From positions 1 through 41,278 of the forward strand of contig DUCN01000042.1 in assembly GCA_012959805.1 (NCBI GenBank): a stretch of 41,278 bases of DNA. The letters are read 5' to 3'. The first letter of the stretch is position 1, and every line of letters begins with the position of its first letter. Positions 16,792 to 24,687 of the stretch are shown here, piece after piece. This DNA is from Myxococcales bacterium. GTDB lineage: Bacteria; Myxococcota_A; UBA9160; UBA4427. The translations under genes were made by a program, and so were the position numbers. The notes beneath the pieces are model-generated. The model searched no databases and had not been told where the DNA came from. It was given only the letters and a program-made list of their open reading frames with translations.

Positions 16792-17901
16792 TCAGTCGGG
16801 CATCACGATGTTGCCGGATTCGACGTCTTCCATGGACTCGAGCACACTGAGATCGTCCCAGACTGGAATATTGGCTTCCGCATAGAGCGCCCGGGTTCGG
16901 TCGGTGACGGCGCCGACGCGAACCAGCGCGGGCATCATCAGATCCTTGAAGGAATGGATATGACCGGGAGGCAGCTTGCCATTGAATCCCGCCCGACCTT
17001 CCTTCATTACGGCCTTGATGAAGTCCTCGGGATCGATTTCACAATTCTCGAGCACCTTCATGAAGCCGGGGTCGACTTTCCGCTGACCTTTGCCGTCGGC
17101 ACCGCCCTGCGCCTCTGCCATGCCGCGCACCGCTTCGAAAGCGAACTGAGCGACGTCCTCGCGGTCGTCCTCGTGCATCTCACCGATGCATTTCTGCAAG
17201 TAGAGGTTGCCGAAGGCGACATGCCGCGCCTCGTCTAGCAGAACGTACTCCGTGAGACTTTTCAAGAGTGGGCAGGTCGTTTGCCGGCGCATGTTATGGA
17301 AGGCAGAAAGCGCCAACCCCTCGACGACCATATTCATTCCGATCATGATCTTGACGTAGTGGCCCGATGACAAGGTCGCGTCGATGAGTTCCTTCAACCA
17401 AGGTGAAATCGGATACGCAAGAGCCAACTTCTTGATGTAGCGATCATAGACTTCGACATGTCGCGCCTCGTCCATAGTCTGGGTCGCGGAGTAGAGCTTC
17501 GCGTCGTAGTCGGGCACCGCATGAGTCACGGCAGCCGCTGTCATCAGCGCCCCCTGTTCACCGTGCAAAAATTGCGAAAGCAGCTGCGCGGAAAAGTGCG
17601 CGTTGAATCGGTCGCGTTCGCTCTTCGAAAATTTCTGGATCAGCGGAAGGCTCATCAAACCGCTGATGCGTTCATCCATGAGCGGCTTTGATGGGTCAAT
17701 CTCGATGGACCAGTCGAGCTGCTCGTCCGCATTCCACTGGGTGACCTTGGCCTTCTTGTATAGATTTTCGAGCTTTTCCTGACTAATGAAATAGTCGAAT
17801 TGCCAAGCCACTTCCATCGGTGTCGCGTAGGTGTGTTCGCTTGCCCAAGGATCGCTCGCCGCATCGATGGACCCATCTGTCACCGGACTACTCTCGCTCA
17901 T
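16792..17901 (-). CDS. Ferritin-like diiron carboxylate protein (possible oxygenase)
   Basis: A 369-residue protein from the ATG at 17901, which has AGGAG about 8 nt upstream; a longer frame to 17991 lacks support. A four-helix bundle diiron site is plain: Glu115 (HGEQGAL), Glu145-x-x-His148 (MDEARHVEV), Glu194 (VVEGLALSA) and Glu224-x-x-His227 (LDEARHVAF). This arrangement occurs in R2-like ribonucleotide reductases, R2-like oxidases, AurF-like N-oxygenases and ferritin-like oxygenases. No radical-site Tyr context or partner R1 subunit is nearby, so an oxygenase or oxidase of lipid-type substrates is more likely than a reductase subunit. Confidence 0.85.
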   Translation of the reverse strand: MSESSPVTDGSIDAASDPWASEHTYATPMEVAWQFDYFISQEKLENLYKKAKVTQWNADEQLDWSIEIDPSKPLMDERISGLMSLPLIQKFSKSERDRFNAHFSAQLLSQFLHGEQGALMTAAAVTHAVPDYDAKLYSATQTMDEARHVEVYDRYIKKLALAYPISPWLKELIDATLSSGHYVKIMIGMNMVVEGLALSAFHNMRRQTTCPLLKSLTEYVLLDEARHVAFGNLYLQKCIGEMHEDDREDVAQFAFEAVRGMAEAQGGADGKGQRKVDPGFMKVLENCEIDPEDFIKAVMKEGRAGFNGKLPPGHIHSFKDLMMPALVRVGAVTDRTRALYAEANIPVWDDLSVLESMEDVESGNIVMPD

Positions 17902-18016
17902 CAACGTCTCCTGAATCGGGCACGATTCGACGCCAAAGTGTAACCGCTCGCATGGGCTCCGGCTGCCACGATCACTCGTAAAATCGAGCATTCACCGTCA
18001 ACATCCACACGCAAGA

Positions 18017-18481
18017 TCAGCGTTCGCTATCCGCGTACCCCTCCAATCGAAGTGCAAGTTCCCTGCTTAATGCCGCGAAGCGATTCAAGTCTGCCCGCGG
18101 GAGATCATTCCAGACGACCTCGATGGCGCGAGTCCGTTCCCGACGCAATCGCGTCACTAAACGTTTGCCCGAAGCCGTCAGTGAATACTCTCGCTGCCGC
18201 GCGTCTTCTTTGCCAATCGTCGCCCGGATGAGATCCCGATCAAGAAGCTGGCGCAGGATCTTCGAGACGGCGGCGGAACTGCGCTCACGCCGTCGGGCAA
18301 ACATCGAAGGCATGAAATGCTCCGTCGAGATCTCCTCGATGACACGCCACTGGGTCTCAGTCAGCCCTACGGATCGGGCAAGCTGCTCCCGGCGAAGCAC
18401 GAAGGCCTCCGTCAGTCGCTGCAACGATTCGATGGCCGTGCCGACGGACGAAGAGAGAGTTGATTTATTTACCATGGTCAT
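18017..18481 (-). CDS. MarR family transcriptional regulator
   Basis: A 154-residue winged-helix regulator. LTETQWRVIEEIS begins the DNA-binding domain, RRRERSSAAVSKILRQLLDRDL is the recognition helix region, and DARQREYSLTASGKRLV is the wing with the Asp-x-Arg signature of MarR proteins. It is transcribed away from the methyltransferase at 18526 and both starts flank a perfect palindrome, the typical arrangement for an autoregulated MarR that also controls its divergent neighbour. Confidence 0.92.
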   Translation of the reverse strand: MTMVNKSTLSSSVGTAIESLQRLTEAFVLRREQLARSVGLTETQWRVIEEISTEHFMPSMFARRRERSSAAVSKILRQLLDRDLIRATIGKEDARQREYSLTASGKRLVTRLRRERTRAIEVVWNDLPRADLNRFAALSRELALRLEGYADSER

Positions 18482-18490
18482 ATATTAGTC

Positions 18491-18502
18491 TTAGTTAACT
18501 AA
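18491..18502. promoter_or_regulatory. Probable MarR operator palindrome
   Basis: TTAGTTAACTAA is a perfect 12-bp palindrome in an AT-rich 44-bp gap between the divergent MarR and methyltransferase genes. It lies 9 bp before the MarR start codon and 23 bp before the methyltransferase start, so a bound MarR dimer would block both promoters. The size and symmetry match known MarR operators. Confidence 0.6.
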
Positions 18503-18525
18503 TAGACAAGACCGGAGATTGGGGA

Positions 18526-19293
18526 ATGGACAACAATCAGGCGATCCAGAATCGATTCGGAGAATCTGCCGACCTCTATGCCAAAAGCGGGGTCCATTCA
18601 GACCCGGACGATTTGCGTCGTATGACGGCGGCGGCCCAGCTGGTGGGCAATGAACGCGTCCTCGATCTCGGAACCGGAACCGCGCATACCGCCCTGGCTT
18701 TCGCCCCCCTGGTCGCCGATGTCGTCGGACTCGACCTCACCCAGGAGATGCTCGACGCGGGTGGCCGCTTGGCCAGGGAACGCGGCATAGACAATCTCGA
18801 TCTGAAATTGGGCGACGCCGAGGCGATTCCCTTTGAGAATGAGAGCTTCGATCTGGTGGTGGCCCGCCAATGCCCGCATCATTTCGCCGATGTTGCTCTC
18901 GCTGTTCGGGAAGCGGCGCGAGTCTTACGCCCGGGCGGGCGACTCTTGATTCTGGACTCGATTTCGCTGCCGAATGCAAAGCTCGATACATTCATGAATG
19001 CCGTCGAGATCCTGCGCGACCCTTCGCATGTCCGAAATTACAGCCTCGCCCAGTGGAAGAGTTTTTTCGAGGACGCGGGAATCGTCGTCCGTGTACAGCA
19101 TGACTGGCTGCTGCGACTCGAATTCGAGGACTGGACGAAGCGAGGCGGGACGGCTGCGCCGGCAGTCGCTCAGCTTCGTGCCATGCTGAGCAGCGATGCG
19201 CCTTCGGAAGTGCTCGAAGCCTACGCCATCGACCGTGTCAGCCACGACTTTGGCCTCCCCGTTGGGCTCACGGAGGGCCAGAAGCCGGCGTGA
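18526..19293 (+). CDS. SAM-dependent methyltransferase (UbiE/class I type)
   Basis: A 255-residue class I methyltransferase. Motif I is VLDLGTGTAHTAL near residues 47-59, followed by VVGLDLTQEMLDAG, LKLGDAEAIPFENESFDLVV and RVLRPGGRLLILD. The start is an ATG with GGAG-like sequence before it. It is not an ArsM: the second half lacks the Cys/Sec-Leu/Ile-Gly-Gly-Ala-Leu block. It is controlled, on position, by the divergent MarR protein. Substrate unknown; the UbiE-type fold covers quinone, lipid and small-molecule methylation. Confidence 0.9.
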   Translation: MDNNQAIQNRFGESADLYAKSGVHSDPDDLRRMTAAAQLVGNERVLDLGTGTAHTALAFAPLVADVVGLDLTQEMLDAGGRLARERGIDNLDLKLGDAEAIPFENESFDLVVARQCPHHFADVALAVREAARVLRPGGRLLILDSISLPNAKLDTFMNAVEILRDPSHVRNYSLAQWKSFFEDAGIVVRVQHDWLLRLEFEDWTKRGGTAAPAVAQLRAMLSSDAPSEVLEAYAIDRVSHDFGLPVGLTEGQKPA

Positions 19294-19331
19294 ACGATCC
19301 TGATCGGCCGATTCGAGGCATATCCAAGGGA

Positions 19332-19805
19332 CTAGCCGAGAGCCTTGACCGACTCCGCGATTTCTTCCGGCGTCACCTGGGGTGCGAACCGTTCGATGAC
19401 CTGCCCGTCTGATCCAACAAGGAACTTGGTGAAGTTCCAGGCGATGTCATGGTTTTCGTCTGCATCGGGATGACCGGCTTTCAGAAATTGATAGATTTCG
19501 CTGGCACCGTCGCCATTGACGTCGACCTTGGAAAACATCGGGAAGGTTGTGCCATATTTCGTCGTCGCAAATTCGAGAATCTCGGCATCCGTCCCGGGCT
19601 CCTGGGCGCCGAACTGATTGCACGGAAACGCAAGGACGTTCAAGCCATCCGACTCATCATGAAGGGTACGCAGACCTGCGTACTGATCAGTAAGACCTCA
19701 ACGGCTTGCGACGTTGACGACGAGACAGAGCTGTCCTTCGAACTGGGACAAGCGGACGGGCTCACCCTGAATCGAAGCGACTTCGAAATCGTGCAGACTG
19801 GGCAT
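19332..19805 (-). CDS. Selenocysteine glutathione peroxidase family protein (UGA read as Sec36)
   Basis: A 157-residue peroxidase from the ATG at 19805, preceded by AAAGGAG. The N-terminal part runs MPSLHDFEVASIQGEP to VVNVASR, then UGA at 19698-19700, then GLTDQYAGLRTLHDE in the same frame. Glutathione peroxidases read VNVASKUGLT or VNVASKCGLT at this point. The catalytic tetrad is complete with Sec36, Gln64 (FPCNQFG), Trp123 and Asn124 (WNF). The length is that of small monomeric bacterial enzymes. The reductant may be glutathione or thioredoxin; Cys62 is the only other Cys evident in the core. It reduces hydroperoxides and suits a cell oxidising lipids. A perfect 7-bp hairpin follows the UGA. 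Without read-through, the gene splits into two short frames. Confidence 0.92.
19666..19683 (-). promoter_or_regulatory. Bacterial SECIS hairpin of the glutathione peroxidase
   Basis: In the mRNA sense GTACGCA-GGTC-TGCGTAC is a perfect 7-bp stem with loop GGUC. The apical GCAGGUCUGC is the same sequence found at the top of the E. coli fdhF SECIS bound by SelB. The loop begins 21 nt after the UGA. Confidence 0.88.
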
Positions 19806-20016
19806 GATGACTCCTTTGATTCGCGATGCTTTTAATTCGCGATGGGTTCGGCTTTGGTCCGGCCGAGGCCAGTTTTCGCTTCCCACTGGAAACGCATTGC
19901 GTGAACCTGAGATCGATGAGGTTAGTCGGATTGACGTGAGTTGACGAGAGGTCGAGGTCGCGAACCGGCGACGCGTTCCGACAGCCCGCCGATCCAACTG
20001 GCGGTTTGACGAAACC

Positions 20017-21933
20017 TCAGAGGGGCTCGACCAAATCATGGATCGAGAAATCCCAGCAGAGCCCGCCGCCGACCTCTGCGAAATCATCCACCGAAAAGGC
20101 CAAGGGCGCCCAATTGTAGATCGAAGCCAACGCCTGGCATCGACGCTCGAGCGACTCATAACTCGTGTCCTCGAGAATTGTCTCAGCGATCTTCGTCGCC
20201 GTATCGCGCCCCTTTGACATCCGAACGCCGCCACCGGCGGGGGTATCTAGAATGGCGAAGCGTGGCTGGCTGTGATCCCAATTCGACCACTCTGGCAAAT
20301 CGCCCCCGCGGCCTTTTCCCGGACTCCCGTGCCACGCAAATTCCGCCCAATACGACCCCATCGCTCGACTCAAGCTCTCGCGGCCCGCACGATTCTCCTC
20401 ATCGAAGAGGCGATCGGAATTCGGTCCCAGATCCCAATGTCCAAAGACGAAGGGAATTTCGAATCCATGGGCTGCACCGATCAATTCGGCGAGGTTGCTC
20501 CAGAGAAACGACGGCTGTTCGTCCCAATCGAAGCGATAGGAGAAGACATTTCCGGTCATCGAACGAGACAAATCCTGAGCGATCTCATCCACCGCCATCA
20601 TCCTCCAGATCCGTGTAAGCGTCTCGGCGTCGCGGAGGTAGCGATCACGGTCGCGGAAAGTGGGGATGATCCCGAAGACCTGCGAAGTGTATTCGCGGTT
20701 GTAGAACAGAAAAAGCTTCTCTTCGTCCCGATTCGTTCCAAGGATCACGGGAACACGATTGAAGGACGCTTCGGGGCGAAATGCGTGGCCCAAAGGATAA
20801 GGCGGCAAAACAAAACCGTCTTCAAAGATTCGGGGACAGATGTAACCGTCTTCGACGTCTGTCCCTTCTCTTCGATAACCCTCGAAAAATTCGGCGACCG
20901 TTTGCTCTCGAAGAAACTGACTGAGTGTCTCGTCGTCCATCGCCGCGATCTTTTCTTTCGCACTGACACGATCGGTGGCAATTTTTCGCGCCACCAAGAG
21001 TCTCACCAGAACTTCATTGGAACTCGATGCGCGGCCGGGCTCGGCAGCGTCGGCAAAATTTTCCGCCGCCGCGGAAGAGAAACTCCAAGTGAGAGCACTC
21101 TCCGCGATCGCGCGATGAAACTTCCCCTCCGCCAGTGGAGAAGCCATCAATGCCAGGACATTCCAGGCCCCCGCCGACTCACCAAAAATTGTGACGTTTG
21201 CCGGATCCCCCCCGAACGCAGCGATATTATCTTTAACCCATTCGAGCGCGAGGATCTGGTCGAGAGTTCCGAAATTGCCAGATGCATCGGCGGCATCCGC
21301 ACCGGCGCGCAAAGCCCTATGCCTAAACCATCCAAGAAATCCAAGCCGATAGTTAATCGTGACGACCACGACTTGCTGTTCGTCGGCCAGCCGGCTGCCA
21401 TTGTAAAAAGATGACGTTCCGGAAGTATTTCCACCACCGTGAATCCAGAACATCACCGGCAGGCCAGCAGACTTCGATGCATCGGACATCCCAGACACGT
21501 TAGGCGCGTAGACATTCAGGAACAGGCAATCCTCTTCACCAATGGTGTCGCCCTTCGAGAACGCAGCATCCGTATTCGTCGTCGAGGCGTACTGAGGGCA
21601 GGGCGAGGCAAAACGAAGGGCCTTGAATGGTTGATCCCAGCCCGCAGCCGGGACCGGCGCGCGAAAGCGCCGGTCTCCGATCGGTGATCGTGCATAGGGA
21701 ATACCGCGCCAGGCGAATCCACCGTAGAGCCCCTCTGATCCAACGACGTCACCGGCGGGCGGATGCCGGAGTGATTCCGAAACAAGGGACCCCACTGAGC
21801 GAGACGATGTACCCGGCGAAAGAGCCGTTCCGGAACAGCCCAGGCTGAGCAGGAGGCCGACCCCCAGAGCCACCCCGGTCTTCCTCGCCGTTCCCATCGC
21901 TGTCAAAGCCATTCGCATCATCGTCGTGCCCAT
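20017..21933 (-). CDS. Type-B carboxylesterase lipoprotein
   Basis: A 638-residue protein from the ATG at 21933, preferred because it leads into a lipoprotein signal peptide (basic residues, VALGVGLLLSLGC, Cys33). An open frame extends upstream to 22323 but this is a shadow of the neighbouring selenoprotein. Carboxylesterase features are EDCLFLNVY (residue 134 onward), the HGGG oxyanion hole at 165-168, the nucleophile Ser253 in GESAGAW, and the catalytic His region GAAHGFEIPFVFG. It is likely anchored in an outer or inner membrane and hydrolyses esters outside the cytosol. It begins 64 bp after the GrdB-like selenoprotein on the same strand, so they probably share a transcript. Confidence 0.9.
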   Translation of the reverse strand: MGTTMMRMALTAMGTARKTGVALGVGLLLSLGCSGTALSPGTSSRSVGSLVSESLRHPPAGDVVGSEGLYGGFAWRGIPYARSPIGDRRFRAPVPAAGWDQPFKALRFASPCPQYASTTNTDAAFSKGDTIGEEDCLFLNVYAPNVSGMSDASKSAGLPVMFWIHGGGNTSGTSSFYNGSRLADEQQVVVVTINYRLGFLGWFRHRALRAGADAADASGNFGTLDQILALEWVKDNIAAFGGDPANVTIFGESAGAWNVLALMASPLAEGKFHRAIAESALTWSFSSAAAENFADAAEPGRASSSNEVLVRLLVARKIATDRVSAKEKIAAMDDETLSQFLREQTVAEFFEGYRREGTDVEDGYICPRIFEDGFVLPPYPLGHAFRPEASFNRVPVILGTNRDEEKLFLFYNREYTSQVFGIIPTFRDRDRYLRDAETLTRIWRMMAVDEIAQDLSRSMTGNVFSYRFDWDEQPSFLWSNLAELIGAAHGFEIPFVFGHWDLGPNSDRLFDEENRAGRESLSRAMGSYWAEFAWHGSPGKGRGGDLPEWSNWDHSQPRFAILDTPAGGGVRMSKGRDTATKIAETILEDTSYESLERRCQALASIYNWAPLAFSVDDFAEVGGGLCWDFSIHDLVEPL

Positions 21934-21997
21934 GAAACTTACTCGTCCTTTGTCAATTCTGTCTTGGTCAATTCTGTTCATGAAGATGAGTCTTCGC

Positions 21998-22900
21998 TCA
22001 ACTCGAGCGAGTACGACCAGACACCCGGGACTCTTGCTGCTGCGCCCGTCGCTTTTCACCGGCCAAACGCAGCTGCTCCGCAGCTTCCGCGTCGACTCGC
22101 GCATAACGATCCTTCCAATCTTCGTCATCACTCCAACGGAAGGGGGTCTGTACCGTCGTTCGAGGCAGTCGCGCACTCTCGAACAGATCCAAGGCATGGC
22201 GAACCAGCGACAGCTGCATCTCGGAATCTTCCGGCTTTCCGCAGGGATTGCCAAGGGGAAAGTCGCTGAAGATAAATCGTGGAACACCGCATTCCTCGAC
22301 GATGTCCCGTGCCGAACCGACAATCACCGTTGGAATACCGCTTTGCTCAAGCGCTCGCGCGACCAGACTCACGGTCTGGTGACAAACCGGTCAGAGAGGA
22401 ACCAACAAGGCGATGTCGGCACCGTCGTCGATACATCGCGCCACGATCTCCGGCGCATCCTGTTCGATCGTTCTTCGCTGGCTGTAGTCGGTGGGCACGC
22501 CATGAAATCGCGGGGCGATCGATTTAATTCGCCCTTCCTTCTGTAGTGATCGCAGAGCGCTGAGCGGCAAGAAGGATTCGACATCATTGGTATGAGTCGA
22601 TTCCTTGTCCCAGGCGAGATCATCGGTGTAGAGGCGATCCGGAGTCGTCTGCGTTTCCCCTGACCAAACCGATTTACTTTCATGTCTTCCACCCTCCCGC
22701 TCTTCGACGGAGTCGAAGGGACTGGCTGTTGTCACGATCGCGACCCGAGATTCCCCAAGTGGCTTGACCAACTCCGTAAAGGGCACATCCGCGTGATGGG
22801 CCCATCGATAGGGCCTGTCGTAGCCCTGCGCTCTGTAGAATCGGCGCGTTCGATCGATATAGGAGATGAAGCTTCGATGCGTAATCGGCGAATTCGACAT
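21998..22900 (-). CDS. Selenocysteine GrdB-like reductase family protein (UGA read as Sec170)
   Basis: A 300-residue protein. The part before the UGA at 22391-22393 contains HHADVPFTELVKPLGESRVA, then STHTNDVESFLPLSAL and EGRIKSIAPRFHGVPTDYSQ, matching the glycine/sarcosine/betaine/D-proline reductase selenoprotein B family. The frame ends ADIALLVPL, then Sec170-Pro-Val-Cys-His-Gln-Thr and VSLVARALEQSGIPTVIVGS, GVPRFIFSDFPLGNPCGKPE. Cys-containing members have Cys-Pro-Val-Cys here, so Sec pairs with Cys173 as a redox motif. No grdA, grdC or grdD homologues are nearby, so this is a stand-alone family member, not a complete glycine reductase. A perfect 7-bp hairpin follows the UGA. The C-terminal 35 residues are charged and poorly conserved. 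Reaction unknown. Confidence 0.88.
22362..22380 (-). promoter_or_regulatory. Bacterial SECIS hairpin of the GrdB-like gene
   Basis: In the mRNA sense ACCAGAC-CGTGA-GTCTGGT forms a perfect 7-bp stem and 5-nt loop. The loop starts 17 nt after the UGA at 22391-22393, the same spacing as in the methyltransferase. Confidence 0.78.
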
Positions 22901-23119
22901 GTCATTTCTCTCGGTGTGACCGGTCTGCGGTAAGCGTTTGCGGTTCGAGCAGCTCGGTGCACAAGGAGTCTAGTCCACGGGCACTTCGATGCACCTTCGC
23001 GTCGGATCAGACCGCTCATCGTCAATCCGAGATGATTCATCGTCGCGGCGCGAGCGTGTTACGGTCTCCGTCGACGGAAGGCAGTCCGAATGACGCCAAC
23101 AGTCCACCAGGAGAATGAA

Positions 23120-24391
23120 ATGAACTTCGACATCCCCGAGAAACTGGCGGCCTACCTGGGTGAACTCGACGATTTCATCGAGCGCGAGATCAAACCCCTC
23201 GAAGAACAACACGACAATATCCGCTTCTTCGATCATCGACGCGAAGACGCTCGCACGGATTGGGACCGCGGTGGATTGCCGAGTGAAGAATGGGAAGCCT
23301 TACTCGCCGAGGCGCGACGCCTTGCTGATGCAGCCGGCCATTTTCGCTATCCCTTCCCCAAGAAGTACGGCGGACGCGACGGAACCAACCTGGGCATGGC
23401 GATCATCCGCGAGCATCTCGCGCATCGTGGTCTCGGACTCCACAACGACTTGCAGAATGAGCATTCAATCGTCGGCAACAATGTCGGCCTGCTCCTCATG
23501 CTCGAATACGGAACCGAAAGTCAAAAGGCCGAATGGGTCGACGGTCTCGCCGCGGGCAAACGCGGATTCGCGTTTGGCATCACGGAGCCCGAGCACGGTT
23601 CCGATGCCACGCACATGGAAACGACCGCCGTTCGAGACGGCGTCGGTTGGCGAATCAACGGCGAGAAGACATGGAACACGGGAATCCACAAAGCGGAATT
23701 CGACATGGTGATGGCGCGAACCAGCGGCAAGGCCGGTGATGGGCGCGGCATCACGGCGTTTCTCGTGCCAATGAAAGCGACCGGCGTCCAGATCGAGGAA
23801 ATGCTCTGGACCTTCAACATGCCGACGGATCATGGCCGGGTTTCCTTCACCGATGTCGTGGTCGGAGACGATGCGATCTTTGGTGGTGAAGGACGTGGCC
23901 TGGGCGTGATTCAGCATTTCTTCAATGAGAATCGAATTCGGCAGGCCGCTTCGAGTCTGGGAGCTGCCCAGTACTGCATCGATCAAGCGGTCGAGTACGC
24001 GGGTGAGCGAAAGCCCTTCGGCAAACCCCTCTCGACGAACCAGGCGATCCAGTTCCCGCTCGTTGAACTACAAACCCAATGCGAGATGCTACGAGCGCTC
24101 ATTCATAAAACCGCCTGGACCATGGATGAGCGAGGGGCGTTCTCGGTCTCAGACAAAGTCTCCATGTGCAACTACTGGTCGAATCGCCTCTGCTGTGAAG
24201 CAGCCGACCGAGCCATGCAGGTCCATGGGGGGCTGGGATATTCTCGCCACAAGCCCTTCGAACATATCTACCGACACCATCGCCGGTATCGCATCACGGA
24301 AGGCTCCGAAGAAATCCAGATGCGGCGCGTCGCCGGTTATCTATTCGGCTTCATGAAGCAGCAGGCACCGAAGGGTGTAGAAGAGAAGTGA
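23120..24391 (+). CDS. Acyl-CoA dehydrogenase family protein
   Basis: A 423-residue flavoprotein from the ATG at 23120, preceded by GGAG; an earlier in-frame start at 23090 is weaker. Typical segments are FGITEPEHGSDATHMET (flavin-contact region), NGEKTWNTG, ERKPFGKPLSTNQAIQFPLV, and the C-terminal VHGGLGYSRHKPFEHIYRHH followed by RITEGSEEIQMRRVA. The arginine-rich IYRHHRRYRITEGSEE region fits a family that often takes the place of aryl-acyl or long-chain substrates. It is followed by SelW only 32 bp downstream, so both are likely on one transcript. It catalyses alpha,beta-dehydrogenation of an acyl-CoA, passing electrons to ETF; substrate unknown. Confidence 0.93.
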   Translation: MNFDIPEKLAAYLGELDDFIEREIKPLEEQHDNIRFFDHRREDARTDWDRGGLPSEEWEALLAEARRLADAAGHFRYPFPKKYGGRDGTNLGMAIIREHLAHRGLGLHNDLQNEHSIVGNNVGLLLMLEYGTESQKAEWVDGLAAGKRGFAFGITEPEHGSDATHMETTAVRDGVGWRINGEKTWNTGIHKAEFDMVMARTSGKAGDGRGITAFLVPMKATGVQIEEMLWTFNMPTDHGRVSFTDVVVGDDAIFGGEGRGLGVIQHFFNENRIRQAASSLGAAQYCIDQAVEYAGERKPFGKPLSTNQAIQFPLVELQTQCEMLRALIHKTAWTMDERGAFSVSDKVSMCNYWSNRLCCEAADRAMQVHGGLGYSRHKPFEHIYRHHRRYRITEGSEEIQMRRVAGYLFGFMKQQAPKGVEEK

Positions 24392-24423
24392 GCGTAGAAG
24401 GCTCCACCTCGAAAGGAAAACGC

Positions 24424-24639
24424 ATGTCGATTCGAATTACATACTGCGCGAGTTGAAACTACAAACCCCGAGCGGCCGGTCTGGCTGCCAAAATCGAAGA
24501 GAAACTGGGCGACATGCCTGAACTCATCGCCGGGCGTGGTGGAATCTTCGACGTCGAGGTCGACGGGCGAATGATCTTCTCGAAACACGATGCGGGACGA
24601 TTTCCCGAAGACTCTGAAATCCTGGATCAACTCGCCTGA
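24424..24639 (+). CDS. SelW/Rdx-type selenoprotein (UGA read as Sec11)
   Basis: A 71-residue protein, missed if UGA is treated as stop because only ten codons precede it. The start reads MSIRITYCAS then Sec11-NYKPRAAGL: Cys8-x-x-Sec11 is the redox motif of the Rdx/SelW family, where the loop is CxxU or CxxC. The remainder, GGIFDVEVDGRMIFSKHDAG and RFPED, matches the conserved beta-hairpin (Gly-x-Phe-Asp-Val, Ile-Phe-Ser-Lys, Gly-Arg-Phe-Pro). Length and thioredoxin-like fold fit. It lies 32 bp after the acyl-CoA dehydrogenase. A hairpin with a GGUCU loop follows the UGA. SelW family members are small thiol oxidoreductases of uncertain partner; a role in redox maintenance alongside lipid oxidation is inferred. 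Confidence 0.92.
24472..24488 (+). promoter_or_regulatory. Bacterial SECIS hairpin of the SelW gene
   Basis: GCGGCC-GGTCT-GGCTGC forms a 6-bp stem (one G-U pair) and the loop GGUCU, again resembling the E. coli fdhF apical loop. The loop begins 21 nt after the UGA at 24454-24456. Confidence 0.85.
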
Positions 24640-24687
24640 GTCGGTAGCTGTATGAAGCGGTCGATCGCGGTGGCGGGCATCACCCCG

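Noticed and set aside
20272..21414. Plus-strand open frame (380 codons) opposite the esterase
   Set aside because: Antisense shadow of the type-B carboxylesterase, whose motifs and signal peptide are clear.
21934..22323. N-terminal extension of the esterase frame by about 130 codons
   Set aside because: The extension overlaps the end of the GrdB-like gene in another frame and would bury the lipoprotein signal peptide.
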